NCBI GenBank assembly: GCA_028141885.1
Contig: JAOIQU010000011.1
Location: forward strand, 1 to 36,756
Length of the DNA stretch: 36,756 nucleotides
Reading direction: 5' to 3'
Source: Flavobacteriales bacterium
Lineage (GTDB): Bacteria > Bacteroidota > Bacteroidia > Flavobacteriales > UA16
Shown: positions 23,271-32,330 of the stretch, one piece after another
How the letters are laid out: every line of letters begins with the position of its first letter
Numbering within the stretch: position 1 is the first letter of the stretch
Position numbers and translations under genes: made by a program
Notes under the pieces: generated by a model
What the model saw: only the letters and a program-made list of their open reading frames with translations
Database searches by the model: none
What the model was told of the DNA's origin: nothing

Positions 23271-24893
23271 TCAAGCTTGATTCACAACAGCCACTCGGGG
23301 AGCGCCAGCTTTCATTTCAGCGGTAGCGGCCTTTTCAAAGTGGGTGAAATTGTCCGAAAAACGTGCGGCCAGATCGTTGGCAGCCACGTCGTAAGCAGCG
23401 CCATCTTTCCAGGTGCCTTTGACATCCCAAAGCTCGTTTGGCACCCCTTTGCAATTCACCGGCACAGCAAGTTGAAACACTGGGTGCTTGGTGGTCTCTA
23501 CCTCGTCGAGTTCACCTCTCAGTGCCGCCGAAATCATGGCTCGGGTGTGCGACAATTTCATGCGATGGCCTACGCCGTAGCCGCCACCTGTCCACCCCGT
23601 GTTGACCAACCACATGCGGACGCTGTGCTCAGTCATGTTGTCGCCGAGCATTTGGGCGTATTCCGTCGCGGGCAATGGCAAGAATGGCGCACCGAAGCAG
23701 GCAGAAAATGTCGTTTGAGGCTCCACAACTCCTGCTTCAGTTCCGGCCACTTTGGCCGTGTAACCCGACAGGAAGTGATACATGGCTTGACCTTTGTCCA
23801 AACGAGCCAAAGGAGGCAAGACCCCGAAAGCGTCGCATGTCAAGAAGAAAATGTCAGTCGGATGTCCTCCCCTGCTTCCCTGAACAGCGCCAGGAATGTG
23901 ATCGATGGGATAACTCACACGCGTGTTGGGCGTGATGCTGTCGTCTTCGAAGTTGGGGGTAATGCCGTCCTCCTCAAATCCAATGTTTTCCAGCATAGCG
24001 CCAAACTTGATGGCTTGGTAGATCTCAGGCTCCCCCTCAGGGCTCAAATCAATGGTTTTCGCATAACAGCCACCTTCCATGTTGAAGACCCCATCGGCGG
24101 TCCAACCGTGCTCATCGTCTCCGATCAGTGCACGATTGGCGTCGCTGCTGAGGGTGGTCTTGCCCGTTCCTGACAGGCCAAAGAACACCGCAACATCTCC
24201 ATCTGCCCCCATGTTGGACGAGCAATGCATGGGCAAGACGCCATGGTTCACAGGCAACAAATAGTTCATCACGGAGAACATACCCTTTTTGATCTCTCCC
24301 GTGTATCCAGAACCTGCGACCACGATGGTTTTTCTCCCAAAATCGATGGCACTCACATTGGATTGACGGCAACCGTGACGGGTGGGATCCGCCTTGAAAC
24401 TCGGAGCACAAATCACATACCATTCCGGGTCGGCCACCCACCTTTCTTCATCCGTCAATCGGATGAACATGTTGTCGACGAACAGGGAAGACCAGGCTTT
24501 TTCAGCCACCACCCGAACCGGCACGCGGTAGCGCTCATCTGAACCGATGGCGGCATCTTTCACAAACACACTTTTCCCCTCCAAATGACGCTGAACGTCG
24601 CTCAACAAACAATGAAAGGCCTCCGGAGTCATCGGCTGATTGATGTCTCCCCAATCGACCCTTGAAGCCGTCGAATCGTCCTTCACCAAAAAACGGTCCT
24701 TGGGGGACCGTCCGGTGAATTCCCCAGTTTCAATGGCCAAAGCGCCCTGCCTGGTCAGGACTCCTTCACCGCGGAGGAGGGTTTGCAAAATCAGTTTGGC
24801 TGGAGGAAGATTCCAGTGGGCCCTGCCCACACCTTCTAGACCGACGGCGTCCAAGCGCGCATCGAATGGAGTGTTTCCAACGTGTTTCATCAT
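23271..24893 (-). CDS. pckA: Phosphoenolpyruvate carboxykinase (ATP)
   Basis: A 540-residue cytoplasmic enzyme that converts oxaloacetate and ATP to phosphoenolpyruvate in gluconeogenesis. Motifs: GEFTGRSPKDRF near 57-68, the kinase loop FGLSGTGKTTLSSD near 238-251, and YPIDHIPGA downstream; also LLPVNHGVLPMHCSSN and a C-terminal TGGGYGVGHRM. Length matches the ATP-dependent type (about 520-540), not the GTP enzyme. ATG 24893 or the adjacent ATG 24890 starts it. The promoter has a good -7 element at 24925-24932. With mdh 3 kb away, the region covers the malate-oxaloacetate-PEP route, though the two are separate transcripts. Confidence 0.97.
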   Translation of the reverse strand: MMKHVGNTPFDARLDAVGLEGVGRAHWNLPPAKLILQTLLRGEGVLTRQGALAIETGEFTGRSPKDRFLVKDDSTASRVDWGDINQPMTPEAFHCLLSDVQRHLEGKSVFVKDAAIGSDERYRVPVRVVAEKAWSSLFVDNMFIRLTDEERWVADPEWYVICAPSFKADPTRHGCRQSNVSAIDFGRKTIVVAGSGYTGEIKKGMFSVMNYLLPVNHGVLPMHCSSNMGADGDVAVFFGLSGTGKTTLSSDANRALIGDDEHGWTADGVFNMEGGCYAKTIDLSPEGEPEIYQAIKFGAMLENIGFEEDGITPNFEDDSITPNTRVSYPIDHIPGAVQGSRGGHPTDIFFLTCDAFGVLPPLARLDKGQAMYHFLSGYTAKVAGTEAGVVEPQTTFSACFGAPFLPLPATEYAQMLGDNMTEHSVRMWLVNTGWTGGGYGVGHRMKLSHTRAMISAALRGELDEVETTKHPVFQLAVPVNCKGVPNELWDVKGTWKDGAAYDVAANDLAARFSDNFTHFEKAATAEMKAGAPRVAVVNQA

Positions 24894-24924
24894 GTGTGAG
24901 GTTTGATCATTGCATCCTCATTCA

Positions 24925-24957
24925 CAAAACTACATCAAGGCATCGTCTCTGGTTCAA
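24925..24957 (-). promoter_or_regulatory. Promoter of pckA
   Basis: Read on the minus strand, TTG (24955-24957) and TAGTTTTG (24925-24932, matching TAnnTTTG) are separated by 22 bases. The -7 element ends 31 bases before the pckA ATG. Confidence 0.55.
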
Positions 24958-25008
24958 TTGGGTTGTCCACATTGCATTCACGGATTGCGCCTACGTAACT
25001 TGGAGCTC

Positions 25009-25650
25009 ATGAAATCCTTTCCTGCTCACGCCATGCTCAAGCGACAATTCCCCCCCTTGGCAGGGGTTGGAATCGTGATGGCCATTCTGCTTCTGCCTGC
25101 GTGCACCCCTGCAGGGGGTGATTCGAAAAAGGCACCTGTCCCCGCCGATCAACTGAGTCCACAGGCAAGACAAACCATGGAACGGCAAAAGCAGGAAGCC
25201 CTGCGCCTTCGAACCTTAGGCAAGGTCAAAGAGGAGAACACCCTCAGCCCTTACCGCTATGTGACGTCCACAGAGCGTTACACGATTTTTGGAAGCCTCG
25301 TCAAGGCCTCCAGCCTGAGTCGTTCCATTCATAGCCAGGGCGTCACCTTGTTGTGCCCCAATGACGATGCCTTTGAAGCCGATTCGAACTGGAAAACCTT
25401 GCTGAAGGAAGAGAATCGCCAGGCGTTGGACAACTGGATCGGCAGACACGTCATCCCAATCGTGATGCGCTACGAGGACTTCAAGACCAAAAAAGAACAT
25501 TTGGACCTCAATGGAAATCCCATCAAGGTGGAAACACGAGGTGGCATCAAAGCCGGCGGCGCACCCGTGCGCAGTGGCGATGTGACAACGGAAAATGGAA
25601 CCATCATTGGTCTGGACGATTTGTTGATGGCCCCAACCGATGCGCTGTGA
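25009..25650 (+). CDS. Fasciclin (FAS1)-domain lipoprotein
   Basis: A 213-residue exported lipoprotein. A hydrophobic segment ends in the lipobox LLPAC with the modifiable Cys32 (Cys24 if ATG 25033 is the start). A charged linker with Gln and Arg follows, then a FAS1 domain from about 85 to the end: YTIFGSLVKASSLSRSI, LLCPNDDAFEADSNW (H1-type motif) and NGTIIGLDDLLMAPTDAL (H2-type motif). FAS1 domains mediate adhesion. It should be anchored to a membrane facing the periplasm or outside. ATG 25009 is used; the open frame extends further upstream without reason. Its stop overlaps a GTG that may start the next gene, so the two surface proteins are probably coexpressed. Confidence 0.85.
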   Translation: MKSFPAHAMLKRQFPPLAGVGIVMAILLLPACTPAGGDSKKAPVPADQLSPQARQTMERQKQEALRLRTLGKVKEENTLSPYRYVTSTERYTIFGSLVKASSLSRSIHSQGVTLLCPNDDAFEADSNWKTLLKEENRQALDNWIGRHVIPIVMRYEDFKTKKEHLDLNGNPIKVETRGGIKAGGAPVRSGDVTTENGTIIGLDDLLMAPTDAL

Positions 25651-25679
25651 GTTTCGCCTGCAATCCCCTCAATCGCCCC

Positions 25680-27962
25680 ATGAGGCTGGCGACAGCTGCG
25701 CTTCTGCTGGGTTTGGCTCATGCCGGTCTGTCTCAATCCCTGCCCAACGATTGGGAGCACGCCTCTTGGACAGTGTCCAATCAAAATGACGACACGCTTC
25801 GCAATCCTTGGTCAGGTGGCCTCACGGCACCCCAATGGTCCCCGATTGACGCTGATTTGGACGGCGATGATGATCTCTTTGCATTCGATCGGGACGGCCG
25901 TCGATTGCTCGTGTTGGAGCGCACCGAAGATCCCTCCGCACCATGGCGACTGCGATGGGACTGGACGGAGGGATGGCCCGAATTGGTCGACTGGTGCCTC
26001 CTGCGGGATTACAATTGCGACAGCAAGCCCGACATCTTCACCAGCTTCCAAAACGGCATCCGCGTCTACACCAACACCACCGAGGCCGGGACTGGCCCTT
26101 CCTTTGACCCCTCGCCTCTCGCGCTGACTGCAACGTTCGACTTTCTCGGGTCTGAGCCCAGCGACTTGCCTGTGATTTGTTTGGGTATCGACCTTCCTGC
26201 CATTTTGGACCACGACGACGATGGCGACTTGGACATCATCACGTTCACCGAGACCGCCACCACCTTGTATCGTTTTGAAGGCCAAACACCATGTGGCCTC
26301 GACTTGGTCTGCACCAACCGTTGCTACGGCATGCTTGAGGAAGCTTCGGAAAACAACGCGTTGTTCATCGGAGACGATTTCGAATGCGATTTCAACGTGG
26401 AAAATCCTGGAATCATCGCCGACGGTTCGCCCTCTCGCACAGGGCTGCATACCGGCGGTGCCATCACCTCTCTTCAGCTGGAAGCTGGTGGTCCGAAAGA
26501 CCTGTTGATCAGCGATGTTACGTATCCCGAGATCCTGGGCATCGTCATGGAAACCGCATCCAATTCGCTGGACAGTGCAGTCTACGTCGACCCCACTTTC
26601 CCCGCGAACTTGTACGGAGACCAAGCGCTCAATTTGCCCAAATTTCCAGCAGGGTATCACCTCGACGTCGACGTTGATGGCGTGCTGGATTTGCTCTTCT
26701 CACCCAACACCTCGCTCGAAACGGACGACGACGCGAGCGTGCATTTCTTCAAGAACAATGGAAGCAACGATGCACCTTCGTGGGCATTTGTCGCAGACCG
26801 TCATTTGCAGCAAGACATGCTGGACTTCGGACGTGGTGCCTACCCCGTGTTGCGCGACTTCGATGACGACGGACTCCTAGACCTGGCCGTCGCGAACAAG
26901 GAGCGCTACGAAGGCGTCGGTGAAACCCCTGCTGCGATTGCCGCTTACAAAAACGTCGGAACCGCGTCAAACCCCGTGTTTCAAGAGGTCACTCTCGATT
27001 GGGTCCCGTTGTCAGACTTCCAAATCGAAAGCCCCTATCCAGCGTTTGGAGATCTGGATGGAGACGGCGATTTGGACTTGCTTGTCGGGGACGAACTTGG
27101 CCGCATTCATCAATTCAACAACGCCGCCGCCTCAGGGGAATGGCCTGTCTATTCTCTGTCCGCGCTGTCCATCCCTGAGGCCATCAGCAGCGAACCCATT
27201 GACGTGGGGCAATTCGCAGCCCCTCAACTCATCGACCTCGACGGTGACGAAGTGCTGGAAATGGTCGTGGGTGAAAAAAATGGCGTGCTGACGTTGTTTG
27301 AACAAAATTCCTTGGGGGCATGGGAGAAATACACTTCCCCCGTCCACGGAGACTCCCTCTGGGGCATCGTAGTCGACAACGTGCTTGGCATCAACGGTCA
27401 CAGCATTCCGTCATTGACCTTGGTGGACAATGACATTCGCGTCCTGGTCACCAATGAAATCGGAACGGTTCAGGACTTTGGTGTTGTTCCCGCAAGTTGG
27501 GATGCCACACTCGAGGAAGTGAACAACGACCTTCTTGGAGGGGCGCTGGGTATCTACGCCGCAGCGACATTTCACGACGTCAACGACGACGGTTTGCTCG
27601 ACGTCGTCATGGGCATTCAAAACGGCGGTGTGCTTGCCCTTTCTGGAGTCGCTGACAGTTCAACCACAGCGCTGAGCCATCCCATTCGCGAACCGATGTC
27701 GTGGAACGTCATGCCCAACCCAGGACGATCCGAATGGCAATGGTCTACAGAACGCGAATGGTCAGGTTCTCTGGAAATCCTTGACATGCTGGGCAAACGA
27801 ATCGAAGTCCTTCCTGTGAACCATCAACGGCAGGGCTTGGTGGATGCTCAAGAATGGCCCGCGGGCTCGTACATCCTTCGTCTATGGGTGGCTCACATGG
27901 ATGGAGACGAGAAAGGCGCCCCCGTAGGGACGCCTTTGACTTGGATCAAGTTGCCCGACTGA
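25680..27962 (+). CDS. Secreted FG-GAP/VCBS-repeat protein with T9SS sorting domain
   Basis: A 760-residue exported protein. The signal peptide runs MRLATAALLLGLAHAGLSQ. The body is a beta-propeller of FG-GAP/VCBS repeats with calcium-type loops: DADLDGDDDLFAFD, DHDDDGDLDIITF, DVDVDGVLDLLFS, DFDDDGLLDLAVA, DLDGDGDLDLLVG, DVNDDGLLDVVMG. The C-terminal 85 residues (MPNPGRSEWQW, LEILDMLGKRIEVLP, WPAGSYILRLW) are a T9SS type A sorting domain. Adhesive or polymer-binding roles are common for such propellers; no catalytic motif is seen. ATG 25680 is used for the better signal peptide; GTG 25647 overlapping the lipoprotein stop (GTGA) is an alternative. It converges on mdh with a 14-base gap. Confidence 0.9.
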   Translation: MRLATAALLLGLAHAGLSQSLPNDWEHASWTVSNQNDDTLRNPWSGGLTAPQWSPIDADLDGDDDLFAFDRDGRRLLVLERTEDPSAPWRLRWDWTEGWPELVDWCLLRDYNCDSKPDIFTSFQNGIRVYTNTTEAGTGPSFDPSPLALTATFDFLGSEPSDLPVICLGIDLPAILDHDDDGDLDIITFTETATTLYRFEGQTPCGLDLVCTNRCYGMLEEASENNALFIGDDFECDFNVENPGIIADGSPSRTGLHTGGAITSLQLEAGGPKDLLISDVTYPEILGIVMETASNSLDSAVYVDPTFPANLYGDQALNLPKFPAGYHLDVDVDGVLDLLFSPNTSLETDDDASVHFFKNNGSNDAPSWAFVADRHLQQDMLDFGRGAYPVLRDFDDDGLLDLAVANKERYEGVGETPAAIAAYKNVGTASNPVFQEVTLDWVPLSDFQIESPYPAFGDLDGDGDLDLLVGDELGRIHQFNNAAASGEWPVYSLSALSIPEAISSEPIDVGQFAAPQLIDLDGDEVLEMVVGEKNGVLTLFEQNSLGAWEKYTSPVHGDSLWGIVVDNVLGINGHSIPSLTLVDNDIRVLVTNEIGTVQDFGVVPASWDATLEEVNNDLLGGALGIYAAATFHDVNDDGLLDVVMGIQNGGVLALSGVADSSTTALSHPIREPMSWNVMPNPGRSEWQWSTEREWSGSLEILDMLGKRIEVLPVNHQRQGLVDAQEWPAGSYILRLWVAHMDGDEKGAPVGTPLTWIKLPD

Positions 27963-27976
27963 CCGGGCTCTTGAAT

Positions 27977-28909
27977 TCAGAGACTCAAGCCGTCGAGCAC
28001 GTGCTTGACGTCGCGAACCGCCGTTTCGCTGGTTGCGAGCAACGCCTTCTCGTCGTCGTTGAGGTCGAGTTCGATGATGCGCTCGATGCCGTTCTTGCCG
28101 AGGATGACGGGCACGCCCAAGTACAGGTCATTCACCCCGTACTCACCGGTCAACCATGCACAACAAGGGAACACGCGGCGCTGGTCACGGACAATGGCCT
28201 CCACCATTTGGGCCGCAGCTGCACCTGGGGCATACCATGCTGAGGTGCCAAGCAGGTTCACAATTTCTCCTCCTCCCTTCTTGGTGCGCTCCACAATGGC
28301 GTTGAGCTTATCCTCATCGATGAGTTCGGTCACGGGAATGCCTCCAACGGTGGTGTAACGAGGAAGTGGCACCATGGTGTCGCCGTGGCCGCCCATGAGC
28401 ACCGCTTGGATGTCCTTGGGACTCACGTTCAATTCCTCTGCGAGGAAGGCACGGTAGCGAGCAGTGTCTAGGATGCCCGCCATGCCAAACACACGCTTGC
28501 TGTCCACCTTGGCAGTGAGGTACGCGCAGTACGTCATCACGTCAAGGGGGTTGGACACGATGACTAAAATGGCCTCAGGGCTGTGCTTCATGACGTTTTC
28601 CGTCACGGTCTTCACGATGCCTGCGTTGGTGGCGATCAGGTCGTCGCGGCTCATCCCAGGCTTGCGTGGCAAACCGCTTGTGATGACCACCACGTCCGAT
28701 CCAGCCGTCTTGCTGTAGTCGTTGGTTGAACCCACAGTGCGGGTGTCGTACAGGTTGATGGGCGCGGTTTCCCAGATGTCAAGGGCCTTGCCTTCAGCGA
28801 AGCCTTCCTTGATGTCCAACAAAACCACTTCATTAGCGACCTCGCGGGTGGCCAACACATTTGCGCAAGTGGCACCTACGTTTCCGGCGCCGACGACTGT
28901 TACTTTCAT
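27977..28909 (-). CDS. mdh: Malate dehydrogenase
   Basis: A 310-residue NAD-dependent enzyme that interconverts malate and oxaloacetate in the TCA cycle. MKVTVVGAGNVGATCA opens the Rossmann fold. Substrate-binding arginines sit in GLPRKPGMSRDDL (Arg82, Arg88), with VSNPLDVMTY at 118-127, DTARYR at 148-153 and the catalytic His175 in GGHGDTMVPL. Length and motifs match the LDH-like type 3 group normal in Bacteroidota. ATG 28909 is used, as the frame further upstream lies beyond the -7 element at 28930-28937. It is divergent from the MORN-like gene. Confidence 0.96.
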   Translation of the reverse strand: MKVTVVGAGNVGATCANVLATREVANEVVLLDIKEGFAEGKALDIWETAPINLYDTRTVGSTNDYSKTAGSDVVVITSGLPRKPGMSRDDLIATNAGIVKTVTENVMKHSPEAILVIVSNPLDVMTYCAYLTAKVDSKRVFGMAGILDTARYRAFLAEELNVSPKDIQAVLMGGHGDTMVPLPRYTTVGGIPVTELIDEDKLNAIVERTKKGGGEIVNLLGTSAWYAPGAAAAQMVEAIVRDQRRVFPCCAWLTGEYGVNDLYLGVPVILGKNGIERIIELDLNDDEKALLATSETAVRDVKHVLDGLSL

Positions 28910-28929
28910 GAATAGAACGGTTTGGGGTG

Positions 28930-28937
28930 CAAAAGTA
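28930..28937 (-). promoter_or_regulatory. -7 element of the mdh promoter
   Basis: On the minus strand this reads TACTTTTG, matching TAnnTTTG, and ends 20 bases before the mdh ATG. On the plus strand the divergent gene at 28983 has only a near match, CATCTTTG, close to its start. Confidence 0.5.
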
Positions 28938-28982
28938 CCCAAACACGTGGCCATCGTCCGTGAGTTCACGCATCTTTGTTGC

Positions 28983-30119
28983 ATGACGCTAAGGCAACTC
29001 TCCCCCTTTTTGTTGATGTTCCTCGCCGAAATGGTTGCGTGTTCGACCGGGCTTTGGGCTCAACCTGAAACTTCAGGACAAGGCTTCTCAGCAATTCAAG
29101 CAAGTGACGCCTACCCCGCAGGCACCTATGAGGTCGATTACAATCTCACTGACCCGGAAGGATATCGGCACGGGCTTTGGATCCGAGTGTACGACGACGG
29201 CGCCCTTTACTACCGGGGCCTTTTCGAACATGGCATTCCCATGGGAGAATGGTGGTTCTTCAGGCCTGATGGATCCGCCCTGTCCAAAATGGACCAACAT
29301 CCTGACTCGTCAACGACACGTGCCTTCATGTTCGACACAAAAGGCAACGTGGTCGCGACGGGGGACTACCTGAATCCGCGACTTCGACTGAAAGCTGAAG
29401 TCCTCGAAGACCGTCCTGAACCTCCCGTCAAGGACGGCAAATGGTCCTTCTACAACAGCAAAGGCCGCTTGGCTTCGGTGGTGCACTATCGAAAAGGCAT
29501 CAAACATGGCCTCGAAGAAACGTACAGCACTTATGGCAGGGTCCTTTCGACGGGCAACCATGTGGAAGGCCAAAAAGACGGCCCGTGGAAACGCTTCACC
29601 GACACAGGCAACTTGGAAGAACTGCTCACCTACAAGAATGGCGTGTTGCACGGGCCCGCGCAAGCGGCCAATCGTCGGGGCATGCCGGTGAGCAATGGAG
29701 CCTATTACGAGGGAAAGCAAGACGGCACGTGGACCTACTACATGGACGACGGCACCTTGCAAGAAATCAATGTGTTCGAAGAAGGTGTGCTCACCAAAGA
29801 CATCCGCGTCAATGGTCCTTTCACAGACTGGTACAATCCGGACCGCCCCGCCAAGGAGGTGCACTACAAAGACAGGCTCAAAGACGGCCCCTTCCGGGAA
29901 TGGCACGACCAAGGCGGCTACGTCATTGAAGAACAGATCGATCCCGAAATGGTTGGAACCGTGAGGCGCCAGGTCATGAAAGGACTGCAAATCAGCCGCG
30001 AAGGCGAATACGTCCAGGGCAAGCTCGATGGCGCTGTCTACCATTACGACACTTCAGGCCGACTGGTGCGAACGGAACACTACGACATGGGATCGCTGGT
30101 CAAAACAGACCTGCGCTGA
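28983..30119 (+). CDS. Exported MORN-variant (YwqK-like) repeat protein
   Basis: A 378-residue protein with an N-terminal signal peptide (LSPFLLMFLAEMVACSTGLWAQ) and then many repeats of the MORN-variant type, each reading roughly G-x-x-x-G-x-W-x-x-Y-x-x-x-G-x-L: GYRHGLWIRVYDDGALYYRGLF, KDGKWSFYNSKGRLASVVHY, KDGPWKRFTDTGNLEELLTY, QDGTWTYYMDDGTLQEINVF, KDGPFREWHDQGGYVIEE, LDGAVYHYDTSGRLVRTEHY. Such proteins are often called YwqK-family antitoxins, but in Bacteroidota they are widespread exported proteins and there is no toxin partner here. A Cys in MVACSTG could be a lipoprotein site, though the context is poor. ATG 28983 is used. It converges on rarA with nine bases between. Confidence 0.83.
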   Translation: MTLRQLSPFLLMFLAEMVACSTGLWAQPETSGQGFSAIQASDAYPAGTYEVDYNLTDPEGYRHGLWIRVYDDGALYYRGLFEHGIPMGEWWFFRPDGSALSKMDQHPDSSTTRAFMFDTKGNVVATGDYLNPRLRLKAEVLEDRPEPPVKDGKWSFYNSKGRLASVVHYRKGIKHGLEETYSTYGRVLSTGNHVEGQKDGPWKRFTDTGNLEELLTYKNGVLHGPAQAANRRGMPVSNGAYYEGKQDGTWTYYMDDGTLQEINVFEEGVLTKDIRVNGPFTDWYNPDRPAKEVHYKDRLKDGPFREWHDQGGYVIEEQIDPEMVGTVRRQVMKGLQISREGEYVQGKLDGAVYHYDTSGRLVRTEHYDMGSLVKTDLR

Positions 30120-30128
30120 AGCCTTAAG

Positions 30129-31415
30129 TCAGAGGTCGTATTTGTCCCCCCACCTTGCCTTGAGCCACGCCAAGGCGGATTGTTCTCGAGGGTTGTTGCC
30201 CGGCACGTAAAACGTGGTTCCTTCCATGCCCGCAGGCATGCATTCTTGCCCGCTGAATTGCCCCTTCGCATCGTGGTCATAGGCATAGCCCTTGCCATAG
30301 CCCAAATCCTTCATCATGCCTGTGGGTGCATTCCTGAGCGCCAAGGGTACCGGCGGTTCGCCGTGCTGTTGAACGTGGGCTTGCGCCAACCCAATGGCCT
30401 TGTACGACGCATTGCTCTTTTCGCTTGTGGCCAAATACACCGTGCACTGGGCCAAAACGATGCGCGCCTCTGGCCAACCGATGCGCTCCACCGCCTGAAA
30501 CGTGTTGTTGGCCAAAACCAAGGCCGTGGGGTTGGCATTTCCGATGTCTTCAGAGGCCGAAATGAGGAGTCGCCGCGCGATGAATTTGGGATCTTCTCCA
30601 CCTTCCACCATGCGCGCGAGGTAATACACGGCCGCTTGGGGGTCGCTGGCCCGAATGCTTTTGATGAAAGCACTGATGACGTCGTAATGGGCCTCCCCCG
30701 ACTTGTCGTAGTTCGAATGCGGTTGCTGCACTCGTTTGATCACCGCCTCATTGGTGACCACCCGCTCGCCTGCTTTGTCGGGCTCCAAGCCGTCAACAAC
30801 CAATTCGAGGGTGTTGAGCAATCGACGCGCATCGCCTCCACTTGCCCGCAGCAAGGCTTCTTGCTCTTCGATTCTGACGCCCAATCCTGACATCCTTTCG
30901 TCGTGTTTGAGCGCCCTGTCTACCAGGCCCATCAACGATTCTGTCGAGAGCGACTCAAGCACGTACGTTTGACAACGGGATCGGAGTGCAGGAATCACCT
31001 CAAACGAAGGGTTCTCCGTGGTGGCTCCAATCAACGTGACCGTGCCAGCTTCCACGGCCCCCAACAAGCTGTCTTGTTGCGACTTTGAAAACCGATGGAT
31101 CTCATCAATGAACAACAATGCACGTCCGGCAAACATGCCGTCCCGCTTGGCAGAATCCAGCACGGCCCTGACGTCTTTGACCCCGCTGTGGATGGCACTG
31201 ATTGCATGAAAAGGGCGATCTGACTCCGCGGCAATCAACCGGGCGAGCGTCGTCTTTCCCACGCCCGGAGGGCCCCACAAAATCATGCTTGGCAATGTGC
31301 CTGCCTTCATGGCACGCCGAAGCACCGCATCCTCCCCGACCAAATGGCCCTGCCCCACGTACTCGTCCAACGTTCTGGGACGCATCCTCTCCGCCAACGG
31401 TGCCCTTCCTTGCAT
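30129..31415 (-). CDS. rarA: Replication-associated recombination protein A (AAA+ ATPase)
   Basis: A 428-residue clamp-loader-like ATPase (RarA/MgsA/WRNIP1) that acts at stalled replication forks. Motifs: PLAERMRPRTLDEYVGQ near 6-21, Walker A GPPGVGKTT at 48-56, Walker B FIDEIHRF at 102-109, sensor 1 GATTENPSFE, and the arginine-finger segment ALRSRCQ. The C-terminal third has LARMVEGGEDPKFIARRLLI and GMKDLGYGKGYAYDHD-like family features. Length is normal. Start is ATG 31415, nine bases below the acyltransferase stop, so it is probably the last gene of a three-gene leftward unit. Confidence 0.96.
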   Translation of the reverse strand: MQGRAPLAERMRPRTLDEYVGQGHLVGEDAVLRRAMKAGTLPSMILWGPPGVGKTTLARLIAAESDRPFHAISAIHSGVKDVRAVLDSAKRDGMFAGRALLFIDEIHRFSKSQQDSLLGAVEAGTVTLIGATTENPSFEVIPALRSRCQTYVLESLSTESLMGLVDRALKHDERMSGLGVRIEEQEALLRASGGDARRLLNTLELVVDGLEPDKAGERVVTNEAVIKRVQQPHSNYDKSGEAHYDVISAFIKSIRASDPQAAVYYLARMVEGGEDPKFIARRLLISASEDIGNANPTALVLANNTFQAVERIGWPEARIVLAQCTVYLATSEKSNASYKAIGLAQAHVQQHGEPPVPLALRNAPTGMMKDLGYGKGYAYDHDAKGQFSGQECMPAGMEGTTFYVPGNNPREQSALAWLKARWGDKYDL

Positions 31416-31424
31416 GGCCTCAAA

Positions 31425-32330
31425 TTAGGTCAAATCCATGCCATCTGCGCCTGGTCGAACGCTGCGCGAATGAAAAGGCTGGCTGTCTGGGCGGACGTGT
31501 TTCCAACGCTTGTGCGACCAAAGCCAACGGGCAGGATCTTCCAAGATGTGATCTTCCAGCATGCCCAAGCATCGGTCGAGCACCTCGCCCTCGTTCAATG
31601 CGCTGGCGTCTTTGGTGACCAATTCATACGCCACGGTGTAACGCCAAGGCCCGTCCCTTCGAATCTTGCCAAAGACGACCGCCATGTCGTACCGACGAGA
31701 CCACTGCTCCAAACCGTAAAAAACCGCGGTCTCGGTGCCAAGAAAATCGGTCCACCAGCATTTGGTGGGATCTGACGGACTTTGATCGAAGCCCATGACG
31801 ACGGCAACTGGACCCCCATGGCGGGCAACATTCATCCAAGCACGCCCTTCCGTCGTCCTGACCAATTCCATGCCGAGCCGTCCCCGCGATTCTCGCATGA
31901 GGTGCTCCGCTTTTTTGTCGCTCATGCGCTTGTACAATCCCATGGTGCGGTGCGGAATGGCCCCTTGCAACGCCAATGCGCTCCACTCCCAATTGTTTAC
32001 GTGACCGCCGGCAATCAAAATGTGTCGCCCCTCAGCATGAAGCGATTCAAAAAGTTCACGGTTTTGATGGGTGACACCCGCCAAGATTTCGGAACGGCTC
32101 ATGCTGAACAGTTTGGCCGACTCAACCAACAGCTGAGCAAAGTGTCTCTGGAAGGAGGCGTACGTGCGCCAGCGCCGCCATGTCGACCACTGTGGAAAGG
32201 CGCGACTCAAGTTCGCACGCACCACCCTTCCTCTGTATCCCCCCACAAGCAGCGCGAACAGGGTGATTTTCCAAGCCACCAAAGTCAGCATCCACTTCGG
32301 CAAACGTCCCAACCAAACCAAGGCCTTCAT
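31425..32330 (-). CDS. LpxL/HtrB-like lipid acyltransferase
   Basis: A 301-residue inner-membrane acyltransferase of the lipid A biosynthesis family. A hydrophobic N-terminal segment (WMLTLVAWKITLFALLVGG) anchors it. The catalytic HX4E motif is GGHVNNWEW (His110, Glu115). The remainder has GPVAVVMGFDQSPSDPTKCWW and TAVFYGLEQWSRRYDMAVV, which match the substrate-pocket region of the family. In Bacteroidota such enzymes acylate lipid A or ornithine-type lipids. ATG 32330 overlaps the stop of the PhnP-like gene as ATGA and is preferred to a GTG at 32375. Confidence 0.88.
   Translation of the reverse strand: MKALVWLGRLPKWMLTLVAWKITLFALLVGGYRGRVVRANLSRAFPQWSTWRRWRTYASFQRHFAQLLVESAKLFSMSRSEILAGVTHQNRELFESLHAEGRHILIAGGHVNNWEWSALALQGAIPHRTMGLYKRMSDKKAEHLMRESRGRLGMELVRTTEGRAWMNVARHGGPVAVVMGFDQSPSDPTKCWWTDFLGTETAVFYGLEQWSRRYDMAVVFGKIRRDGPWRYTVAYELVTKDASALNEGEVLDRCLGMLEDHILEDPARWLWSHKRWKHVRPDSQPFHSRSVRPGADGMDLT

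Noticed and set aside
22590..24173. A 527-codon open frame on the plus strand, antisense to rsmE and pckA
   Set aside because: It lies wholly opposite two well-recognised genes and its product has the His/Cys/Arg-rich, domain-free look of antisense translation in GC-rich DNA.
28983..30119. YwqK-type toxin-antitoxin system
   Set aside because: The repeat protein resembles proteins named YwqK antitoxins, but there is no toxin-like neighbour and it carries a signal peptide.
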